DNA from: JAWLBW01 sp041687475
GTDB taxonomy: Bacteria; J088; JAWLBW01
Assembly: GCA_041687475.1 (NCBI GenBank)
Contig: JAWLBW010000031.1
Coordinates: 1 to 23,164 of the forward strand
DNA length: 23,164 bases
Reading direction: 5' to 3'
The translations under genes and the position numbers were made by a program. Positions within the stretch are counted from its first letter, which is position 1; each line of letters starts with the position of its first letter. Below are positions 6,896 through 13,110 of this stretch, one piece after another. The notes below the pieces were generated by a model that did no database searches, was not told the DNA's origin, and worked only from the letters and a program-made list of their open reading frames with translations.

Positions 6896-8665
6896 TTACC
6901 GAACCCGCGTGCTTTCGTCCGTTACGATGGTGAACCGTTCTTCCAATATGCCGCCCGGGCCGACGGCAAACTCGTACTCGCTCGGCCATGCGTTCCGAAG
7001 CGACCACTCACCCGTGGGCAGCCAGGTCTCGTCGTAGAGAACGAGGTTCAGGCTCTTCAGGTAGTCGGGATGCGTAGATTGTACCGACGCGCGCCAATCC
7101 CAGAGTGAGGTCGTTCCCGAAAACGCGGCGTTCGCCGTGAGATCGCCGACCGACAGGTCACCCGGTATCTTGGTAATCGTGGTCGAGCCGTCGCCGCCGA
7201 CGACTTTGTGCTCGATGACTTCCGAGCTGGTGCCGAGTCCCGAAAGCTTCGTCGGATAGAGGGTCATGCCCAGTCCGTCGTCGAGAACGGCCAGCGTGCC
7301 GGGGGCCGGGGCGATGTGGCCCGAGGCCGCCATGGCCGCGCTTTCGTACTCAATATGCAGTTCGGCGACGCCTGAAGCCGAGGCTCCGTTTGCAGTCGGC
7401 CCGTACGCGAATTGCAAGGTCGACGGCCAGGCATGGGCAAGGGAAAACCTTGCGACCTCTTCGGCCCTTTCGTTGAAAAAGGCGAGCACGACCTCGCGTC
7501 GCATATCGGGGGCACCGGAAACGACCGCCGCGCGCCAGTCCGAGAAGTAGGCCGTGTCGGCGAGGCCTTGCCGCAGCTTGAGCGTCTTGAAGCGAAGGTC
7601 GCCCGGCACTTTCTGAATGATCGGGTTGCCCTTGGCATCGACCGACTTGACTACGATGATCTCGTTGTACGACCCGATGCCTGAGAAATGCTGGAACGTG
7701 CCCACTTCCACTCCGTCGACGCGAACGGAAACGGGCCAGGCCGCCGCCAGGGGCGGCAGCTCGCTGCTGTCGCCGGGCGCCCCGTTGCAGGCGTAGGTGG
7801 TTCCGCTGGCCGATTGGAACCGGCTGCCTCCGTAAGGGCAATCGGCGTCGCCGACGCCGAGCGCTGTGCTGGTGACCGATGTGCCATTCGAACCGTTGCT
7901 TCCGTTGGTTCCGTTCGTACCATTGGTGCCGTTCCGGCCGTTGCATACGTAAGAGGCCGTGCCCCCCGACCATATGGCCACGCCGCCGTTCGTGCAGAAG
8001 GCACCGGCCGAAACCGTCGCCGTTGTGACCGAGGCACCTGCTTCGCCGTCGGACCCGTTGCATACGTATGAAGTATTGAGAGCCGAGGTCACGGCGACGC
8101 CGCCGTTGGCGCAGTTGGGGTCGCCTTGCGAAAGCGCCGTGGCGGTTACCGAGGTTCCGTCGTTACCGTCGGCGCCTGCTTCGCCCCTGGCGCCGTTGCA
8201 TATATAAGTGGTACCGTCGGCGGCGGCAACGGCAATGCCGCCTTCGCCACAGGTTGCGTGTCCGGGTGAGAGAGTCGTAACCGAAACCGAGGCACCGTCG
8301 GCGCCCGACGCACCGTTGCAGAGGTATGCGGTTTCTCCGGCCGACGTAATGGCAATGCCGCCCCAGGTGCAGTGGGCATGGCCCGGCGGAAGGCTGGCCG
8401 TCGAGGGCGCCGTGCCCGGGGCGCCATTACAGACGAAGGCTTCGGTGCCATCGTCGCCGATGAGTCTTGCGCCGCCTTCGGGGCACTCGTCGCCGGGCGC
8501 GACCACGCGAACGGATACGGCGTGAATTGCCTTGCCGTCAGGCGTATCGGCGACCGGGGCCTCGATGATATCGTTCTTTTCGCCGATAGCGGCCGTGTCG
8601 CAGCCCCCCATCCAGGGAAGCATGGCCACCGAACCCAGAACCACCAGAACCTGCCACTGTGTCAT
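6896..8665 (-). CDS. Lipoprotein with Cys/YVCNG repeats, collagen-like stretch and two tandem phage tail-tube (gp19)-like domains
   Basis: The protein has 589 residues. A signal peptide ends in a relaxed lipobox (WMGGC, Cys22), so it is probably lipid-anchored and exported. Residues 61-295 hold six units of the pattern C-x2-GG-x13/14-CNG (starting near 61, 99, 139, 185, 224, 276). They resemble the Cys-rich surface repeats annotated as DUF7151, each likely with one disulfide. Gly-x-y runs lie between them, the clearest at 244-261 (NGT/NGS triplets). Residues 311-440 and 461-585 each match the phage T4 gp19-like tail-tube pattern: KVPGDLRFKTLKLRQG, then SDWRAAV, then AHAWP in the first; KIPGDL, LWDWRASV and NAWPSEY in the second. 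The start has AGGAG eight bases upstream. No phage or contractile-injection genes are nearby. The architecture is clear, the function unknown. Confidence 0.85.
   Translation of the reverse strand: MTQWQVLVVLGSVAMLPWMGGCDTAAIGEKNDIIEAPVADTPDGKAIHAVSVRVVAPGDECPEGGARLIGDDGTEAFVCNGAPGTAPSTASLPPGHAHCTWGGIAITSAGETAYLCNGASGADGASVSVTTLSPGHATCGEGGIAVAAADGTTYICNGARGEAGADGNDGTSVTATALSQGDPNCANGGVAVTSALNTSYVCNGSDGEAGASVTTATVSAGAFCTNGGVAIWSGGTASYVCNGRNGTNGTNGTNGSNGSNGTSVTSTALGVGDADCPYGGSRFQSASGTTYACNGAPGDSSELPPLAAAWPVSVRVDGVEVGTFQHFSGIGSYNEIIVVKSVDAKGNPIIQKVPGDLRFKTLKLRQGLADTAYFSDWRAAVVSGAPDMRREVVLAFFNERAEEVARFSLAHAWPSTLQFAYGPTANGASASGVAELHIEYESAAMAASGHIAPAPGTLAVLDDGLGMTLYPTKLSGLGTSSEVIEHKVVGGDGSTTITKIPGDLSVGDLTANAAFSGTTSLWDWRASVQSTHPDYLKSLNLVLYDETWLPTGEWSLRNAWPSEYEFAVGPGGILEERFTIVTDESTRVR
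7883..7936 (-). repeat. In-gene tandem 9-base (Asn-Gly-Thr/Ser) collagen-like repeat
   Basis: Codons 244-261 of the lipoprotein encode six Asn-Gly-x triplets in a row from near-identical 9-base units. Such tracts change length easily by slippage, keeping frame, so the number of triplets may vary between strains. Confidence 0.8.
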
Positions 8666-8900
8666 TGCCTACTCCTGCAGCAATTACCCGCCGAACCTGT
8701 CCGGCGCATGGACTCAAGAGTAACCCAGGCTATGGCCGACCGCAATATATCTACGGCTTTGGCGAGCAGGAATCGATTGGGAAAAAGGCAGTCGACTCGA
8801 CCGGCCGGCGTCGCAGGCCCGAAAGCCGACCGAACGCCGGTTGCCGCCGGCGGCCCCCTTTGCCACAATGTACGATTACCCGCTGTTCCCCCGGAGAGTC

Positions 8901-9626
8901 ATGGCAAAACTCGGAGTCAACGTCGATCACGTCGCTACCATTCGCGAAGCCCGCAAGGGCGATAGCCCCGACCCGGTGCACGCGGCCGTACTCGCCGAAC
9001 TTGCCGGGGCCGACGGAATTACCGTGCACCTTCGTGAAGATCGACGTCACGTTTCGGATCGTGACCTTGCCCTGCTGCGCAAAACGGTCAAGACCAAGCT
9101 GAACATGGAGCTGGCGGCCACCAACGAAATGGTGCGCATCGCCCTGGAGGTCAAGCCCGAGCAATGTACCTTCGTGCCCGAGCGGCGCGAAGAAGTGACG
9201 ACCGAAGGCGGGCTCGACGTGGTCATGCAGAAAGACTCCCTTTCGGGGAAGATCAAGATTCTCAAGGAGGCCGAGATCGAGGTCTCTCTGTTCATCGACC
9301 CCGACATCGATCAGGTCAAGGCCTCGCACAAGGTGGGCGCCGACGCCATCGAAATTCACACCGGCGCTTACTGCGAAGCCCGTCCGGGCCGCGCGCGCCA
9401 GGCCGAGTTCGACAAGATATTGAACGCGGTAAAGACGGCGTCGAAGCTCGGCCTCACGGTGCATGCCGGTCACGGCCTCGACTACTGGAACGTACAGCCG
9501 GTAGCCGCGATTTCCGAAATCAACGAGCTCAACATCGGCCACAGCATCGTGAGCCGCGCGGTGCTCGTGGGCATGGAGCGGGCCGTTCGCGAGATGAAAG
9601 AGCTCATCGTCGCGGCGCGGAAATAA
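8901..9626 (+). CDS. pdxJ: Pyridoxine 5'-phosphate synthase
   Basis: The protein has 241 residues, the standard PdxJ length. It condenses 3-amino-2-oxopropyl phosphate with 1-deoxy-D-xylulose 5-phosphate in the DXP-dependent vitamin B6 pathway. It is a TIM barrel starting LGVNVDHVATIREAR. Active-site residues are visible as H43, R45 and H50 in TVHLREDRRH, E70 in NMELAATNEM, and H191 in VHAGHGLDYWNV. These correspond to His45, Arg47, His52, Glu72 and His193 of E. coli. I chose the ATG at 8901 because GGAGAG lies just upstream and homologues start at this point; the open frame extends upstream to 8841. It is not next to acpS, recO or other B6 genes. The 235 bases upstream are shared with the divergent lipoprotein gene. 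Confidence 0.96.
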   Translation: MAKLGVNVDHVATIREARKGDSPDPVHAAVLAELAGADGITVHLREDRRHVSDRDLALLRKTVKTKLNMELAATNEMVRIALEVKPEQCTFVPERREEVTTEGGLDVVMQKDSLSGKIKILKEAEIEVSLFIDPDIDQVKASHKVGADAIEIHTGAYCEARPGRARQAEFDKILNAVKTASKLGLTVHAGHGLDYWNVQPVAAISEINELNIGHSIVSRAVLVGMERAVREMKELIVAARK

Positions 9627-9652
9627 CGCTCAGCGTTCAATTCCCGACAGGA

Positions 9653-9675
9653 GCATGCCCGCTTGCTGGGCATGC
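9653..9675 (+). terminator. Hairpin after pdxJ, possible terminator
   Basis: GCATGCCC and GGGCATGC pair perfectly around a 7-base loop, 26 bases after the pdxJ stop. There is no following T-run, so intrinsic termination would be weak; it may instead stabilise the mRNA 3' end. Confidence 0.35.
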
Positions 9676-9864
9676 CGACGTACAACCGCTAACGGGTAGG
9701 ACGATTGACGGCCGGGCCGGTTGAAACGCTGCCCGCGATGCTCCGAGCGAATTCGAGGCTGACCCGGAGTGCCTTGCTGAAAAAAGTGCACGAGTGGAAG
9801 CGCTGCGCCTCCTATGCAAGCGCAATTTCGATGAACGATGATGCACGTTTATCCGTGCGTCACC

Positions 9865-9904
9865 GTCTGCAGGTCTGATGGTCTGCAAGTCCGTCGGTCT
9901 GACC
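9865..9904. repeat. Tandem array of five 8-base GTCTGnnn units
   Basis: Units read GTCTGCAG, GTCTGATG, GTCTGCAA, GTCCGTCG, GTCTGACC, exactly in 8-base register. It lies in the non-coding spacer downstream of trpE(G). Confidence 0.6.
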
Positions 9905-9973
9905 TCGGCCTCCTGCAGCACGAAACCGGTCACCGGCCACAGGCCACTCCCGTGCGCTCCGTGCAGCACGTCG

Positions 9974-12130
9974 TCAGTCACCCACGATCTGACCTGCCGC
10001 GCGCACGACATTCATAATCAGCCGGTGCCCGAGACGTTCGCCCAGCGTCAATATCGATTCCGGGTGAAATTGCACCGCGGCGAGCGGAAGCTCCTTATGC
10101 GCCACGGCCATGACAATGCCGTCTTCGCTTTCGGCCGTGACCTCGAGGCAGTCGGGCAGGTGATCCTTTTCCGCATACAGCGAGTGATATCGTCCGGCCG
10201 TAAAGTGTTCGGGGAAATCGGCAAACACGCCCCGCTGTGCGTTGCGCACCTGCGAAGGCTTGCCGTGCCACGGCTCGGGCAGCACGCCCAGCTTTCCCCC
10301 GAAGGCTTCGACCATGCCCTGCAGGCCGAGACATACGCCGAACACCGGCAATCCCCTTTCCACGCAAGCTTTGACCGTGTCGGGCACGCCGAACTCGTCG
10401 GGGCGTCCCGGTCCGGGCGAGAGAAAGACCAGGTCGGGCTTCCTTTCGTCGAGCAATGAGAGGGGAAAGCCGCTGCGCACCGTGGTGACTTCGGCGCCGG
10501 TCTGCCTGATGTAGTCGGCCAGGGTGTGCACGAACGAGTCGCGATGGTCGACGAGCAGAACGCGGCGGGGTTCGCGCACGGTAATATCGAGGCTTTCTTC
10601 GACACGCGGAACCAGTTTGCCGGCGGCCGCGTCGAGGAAGGCGGCGCCTTTCACGCGGGTTTCTTCCTCTTCGGCCTGCGGATCGCTGTCGTATAGCACG
10701 GTGGCGCCCACGCGCAGGCGGGCCTCGCCGTCCATCAGCTGCAGCGTACGAATCGTAATACCGGTATTGATGGTGCCGTCGAAGCGTAACATGCCGACGG
10801 CGCCGCCGTACCATTCGCGGGGCGAACGCTCGAGATCTTCAATCTTCTGCATGGCCGCCGGTTTGGGAGCGCCGGTGAGCGTGCAGGCCCACATGTGCGC
10901 CACGAAGGCGTCAAGGGCGTCGCGGTTTTCGGCCAGTTCGCCTTCGACATGATCGACGGTGTGAAACAGGCGCGAATACGTTTCGATCAGTCGACGGCCG
11001 ACCACCCGCACCGTTCCGGGCCGGCACACGCGCGCCTTGTCGTTGCGGTCGACGTCGGTGCACATGGTAAGCTCGGCCTCGTCTTTCTTCGAGTCAAGCA
11101 GGCGGCGAATCTGTTCGGCGTCTTCGAGGGCATCGCGTCCGCGTGCAATCGTACCCGAGATAGGGCAGGTTTCGACGCGCTTGCCGTCGACCCGTACGTA
11201 CATTTCGGGCGAGGCGCCGACGAGGTGCTGGTCGCCAAGATTGATGAAGAATTCGTAGGGACTCGGATTGCTGCGCCGCAGCGACTCGAACACCTTGCGC
11301 GGCGTGCCTTGGTAGCCGATGGAGAAGCGCTGCGAGGGCACGACCTCGAAGAAATCGCCGACACGGCAGCCTTCGCGAATCTGCTCGACCTTGGCCGCAT
11401 ACTCGCCCGGTGCATGATCGGTCTGCATGGGGGCCGGCTTTCCGACGGGCAGGGGGCCGGCTTCGATGACGCGCGACTGACCTTCGGTTGTGCCCGTGGT
11501 CGAGAAGAACTCATACGAGCGCACTTCGGCCAAACGCCGGCCGTGGTCGACGATGTAGAGCTCGTCGGGCAGGTACAGGTGCAGGTCGCGGGTGTTTTCA
11601 CCACGTTCGTGCTTGAAGCGAATGGGCTCGAACTGAAAGGTCAGGTCGTACCCGAAGGCGCCGTACAGGCCCAGATGCGGCTCGGCGTCGGCGAAAAAGA
11701 AGCGGCGCAGGGCCCGCAACAGGGACACGATGGTGGGGCGGTTGAGGCGTTCTTCTTCGGTAGCCGGCTCGCCGCTGTCGACGATTTCGCCCCTGATCTC
11801 CGTTTCGCTCGCGATGAGCTTCTCCTTCAGGGGAAGTTCCTTCAGCGCCGGCGAAAGCATACCCAGCAGTGCGCGGCCTCTATCGTTGAGTGCCTGCAGC
11901 CGGAAGCTGCGTCCACGCGCCGTGACGGCAAGGGGAGGGTTGACGAAACCGATGTCCCAGCGGCTGTAGCGGCCCGGTACTTCCTGGCCGCTCGCGAAAA
12001 GAGCGCCCGGATGGGTGTCGAGACGCGAGAGCACCGGTTCGACGGCATCCTGGTAGTTGATGGTGCGCACCGTGCGGCGAATGCTGATACCGCCCTGGGT
12101 GCGGTAGGTCGTTTCGTATGGCGATTCCAT
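9974..12130 (-). CDS. trpE(G): Fused anthranilate synthase TrpE-TrpG
   Basis: The protein has 718 residues and converts chorismate plus glutamine to anthranilate, the first step of tryptophan synthesis. The TrpE chorismate-utilising domain spans about 20-505, with GDFFEVVPSQRF (258-269), PISGTIARG (323-331), CTDVDRND (357-364) and TLTGAPKPAAMQKIEDLE (417-434). The TrpG glutamine amidotransferase domain spans about 522-718, with the nucleophile C600 in FGVCLGLQG and H689/E691 in VQFHPES. Size and motif order match the single-chain TrpE(G) of rhizobia and other alpha-proteobacteria. The ATG at 12130 has a GGGGAG ribosome site in the T-rich tail of the attenuator. The gene stands alone, without other trp genes in the window, and is preceded by a trpL attenuator. 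Related GATase-fused enzymes (PabB/PabA, PhzE) are less likely given the Trp-rich leader. Confidence 0.95.
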   Translation of the reverse strand: MESPYETTYRTQGGISIRRTVRTINYQDAVEPVLSRLDTHPGALFASGQEVPGRYSRWDIGFVNPPLAVTARGRSFRLQALNDRGRALLGMLSPALKELPLKEKLIASETEIRGEIVDSGEPATEEERLNRPTIVSLLRALRRFFFADAEPHLGLYGAFGYDLTFQFEPIRFKHERGENTRDLHLYLPDELYIVDHGRRLAEVRSYEFFSTTGTTEGQSRVIEAGPLPVGKPAPMQTDHAPGEYAAKVEQIREGCRVGDFFEVVPSQRFSIGYQGTPRKVFESLRRSNPSPYEFFINLGDQHLVGASPEMYVRVDGKRVETCPISGTIARGRDALEDAEQIRRLLDSKKDEAELTMCTDVDRNDKARVCRPGTVRVVGRRLIETYSRLFHTVDHVEGELAENRDALDAFVAHMWACTLTGAPKPAAMQKIEDLERSPREWYGGAVGMLRFDGTINTGITIRTLQLMDGEARLRVGATVLYDSDPQAEEEETRVKGAAFLDAAAGKLVPRVEESLDITVREPRRVLLVDHRDSFVHTLADYIRQTGAEVTTVRSGFPLSLLDERKPDLVFLSPGPGRPDEFGVPDTVKACVERGLPVFGVCLGLQGMVEAFGGKLGVLPEPWHGKPSQVRNAQRGVFADFPEHFTAGRYHSLYAEKDHLPDCLEVTAESEDGIVMAVAHKELPLAAVQFHPESILTLGERLGHRLIMNVVRAAGQIVGD

Positions 12131-12141
12131 TGTTTCTCCCC

Positions 12142-12179
12142 AAAAAACACAAAAGGCCCCGGTTCTTCACCGCGGCCTT
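12142..12179 (-). terminator. trp attenuator: 3:4 intrinsic terminator hairpin
   Basis: On the minus strand AAGGCC (12179-12174) and GGCCTT (12158-12153) form the base of a stem extended by CGG/CCG after one mismatch. It is followed by TTTTGTGTTTTTT. It lies between trpL and the trpE(G) start, so transcription would end before trpE(G) when tryptophan is plentiful. Confidence 0.85.
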
Positions 12180-12241
12180 CACAAGTGTCTGTCGCCTGAT
12201 ACGCGACGGCCGCGGCGCCCGTTTCGGGAGCAGCCACGGCC
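12170..12241 (-). promoter_or_regulatory. trp attenuator: segments 1, 2 and 3
   Basis: On the minus strand segment 1 is GGCCGTGG (12241-12234), segment 2 is CCGCGGCC (12215-12208) and segment 3 is GGCCGCGG (12177-12170). Segment 1 pairs with 2 with one G-U wobble. Segment 2 pairs perfectly with segment 3, which also contributes to the 5' arm of the terminator. This is the textbook anti-antiterminator, antiterminator and terminator arrangement. Confidence 0.8.
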
Positions 12242-12272
12242 TGGAATGAACACGTCTTCACAGGGTCGGCGG

Positions 12273-12326
12273 CTACTCCGAGTGCCGCCACCACCAACAG
12301 GAAGGCATGTTCGTCATCTGCTTCAT
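12273..12326 (-). CDS. trpL: trp leader peptide with three consecutive Trp codons
   Basis: A 17-codon frame, MKQMTNMPSCWWWRHSE then TAG, lies upstream of trpE(G). Codons 11-13 are TGG TGG TGG at 12296-12288. Ribosome stalling at these codons when charged tRNA(Trp) is scarce would free segment 2 to pair with segment 3 and prevent the terminator. The rhizobial trpE(G) genes are known to be controlled by the same kind of leader with three Trp codons. No Shine-Dalgarno sequence is visible before the ATG, and the predicted transcription start almost coincides with it, so the leader may be translated from a leaderless RNA, as described for Sinorhizobium meliloti trpL. The peptide is too short for routine gene callers. 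Confidence 0.9.
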   Translation of the reverse strand: MKQMTNMPSCWWWRHSE

Positions 12327-12333
12327 TGCGATA

Positions 12334-12362
12334 ATGCTACCACGACCTATCGGTCTCGACAA
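12334..12362 (-). promoter_or_regulatory. Candidate promoter of trpL-trpE(G)
   Basis: On the minus strand TTGTCG (12362-12357) and TAGCAT (12339-12334) are separated by 17 bases. The expected start is near 12327, immediately before the trpL ATG. Between them lies a small palindrome, GACC-GATA-GGTC, that could be an operator. Each box matches consensus at four of six positions. Confidence 0.4.
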
Positions 12363-12439
12363 GAGGGGGCAGACGTCATCGCGTTCGGCGCTGCAGGTTT
12401 CGTGACCTTCTGGTCAGGGATACCGTCCAATGGCAGAAT

Positions 12440-12455
12440 GGTTAGATACCTAACC
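12440..12455. promoter_or_regulatory. Short inverted repeat upstream of the DUF3332 gene
   Basis: GGTTAG and CTAACC flank ATAC, a perfect 6-base inverted repeat ending just before the GGGAG ribosome site of the gene at 12475. It could be an operator or a 5' UTR hairpin; nothing else supports either. Confidence 0.3.
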
Positions 12456-12474
12456 CCCAAGGGAGTTACCCGTC

Positions 12475-12969
12475 ATGCTGAAGATGAAGAAGTCGGTTAT
12501 TGCGATGGTTCTGTTGGCCACGATACCGCTGAGCGGTTGCTTCGGACAGTTCAACCTCGTCAGAACGGTCTACAAATTGAATCAGGCGCCCAAGGACAAG
12601 TTCGTGCGCTCGCTGCTCACCTGGGTCATGGTCATCGTACCGGTTTACAGCCTGGCGGCTCTGGGCGACTTCGTAATTCTCAACGTCATCGAATTCTGGA
12701 CCGGTTCCAACCCCATCAACGCCAGCCGCGAACTCGACGACGGCACGAAGGTGGTCATGCGTACCATTGAGAAAGACGGCGCGCGCGTGCTCGAGGTGAC
12801 CGCCTCGAAAGACGGCGAGATTCTCAACCGGGTCGTTTTCGACAAGCTTGATCAGATAGCGCTGCGTGCCTCGATCACCGATGCCGAGGGTGCGCACCTG
12901 GGCACCCGCGCCGAGGCGGCCTTCGACCTCAGCGCCGAGCGGCAGATTGAGCTGGCGATGGCGCACTGA
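12475..12969 (+). CDS. DUF3332 family lipoprotein
   Basis: The protein has 164 residues. An N-terminal signal ends in the lipobox LSGC (Cys22), so it is likely a lipoprotein. Residues 23-85 read FGQFNLVRTVYKLNQAPKD and later VPVYSLAALGDFVILN and IEFWTGSNP, the characteristic sequence of the DUF3332 family. Two hydrophobic stretches occur in the middle (about 43-60 and 58-75). The C-terminal 80 residues are hydrophilic. The function of DUF3332 proteins is unknown. The start ATG has AAGGGAG nine bases upstream; an internal Met three codons later is less well placed. It is transcribed away from trpL and ends in a strong hairpin at 13004-13029, so it is probably monocistronic. Confidence 0.85.
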   Translation: MLKMKKSVIAMVLLATIPLSGCFGQFNLVRTVYKLNQAPKDKFVRSLLTWVMVIVPVYSLAALGDFVILNVIEFWTGSNPINASRELDDGTKVVMRTIEKDGARVLEVTASKDGEILNRVVFDKLDQIALRASITDAEGAHLGTRAEAAFDLSAERQIELAMAH

Positions 12970-13003
12970 ACCTTCGCTCTTGGATATATACGTGATCCGG
13001 TTT

Positions 13004-13029
13004 GCAAGGCCGCCCTCGGGCGGCCTTGC
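13004..13029 (+). terminator. Terminator after the DUF3332 gene
   Basis: GCAAGGCCGCCC and GGGCGGCCTTGC are perfect complements, followed by TGTTGA. The T-tail is short, but the stem is very stable and lies 34 bases after the stop. Confidence 0.65.
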
Positions 13030-13031
13030 TG

Positions 13032-13061
13032 TTGACACCGGTATCACGCGAGCCGTACCAT
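13032..13061 (+). promoter_or_regulatory. Candidate promoter of the acyl-CoA mutase gene
   Basis: A perfect TTGACA (13032-13037) and TACCAT (13056-13061) are 18 bases apart. They lie directly after the preceding terminator and about 50 bases before the ATG at 13111. Confidence 0.5.
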
Positions 13062-13110
13062 GTAAGCAGCAGGGGTCTACCCTGCCTTCTTATTTCGAGA
13101 AAGGTAGTCC

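Larger units (their letters stand above)
9627..9973. other. Convergent spacer between pdxJ and trpE(G)
   Basis: These 347 bases show no gene. They contain a perfect 8-base hairpin soon after pdxJ (9653-9675) and a tandem array of five 8-base units (9865-9904). Both flanking genes end here, so only termination signals would be expected. Confidence 0.6.

Noticed and set aside
10895..12199. 434-residue plus-strand frame
   Set aside because: It lies antisense to trpE(G), whose motifs are complete; there is no ribosome site or recognisable family.
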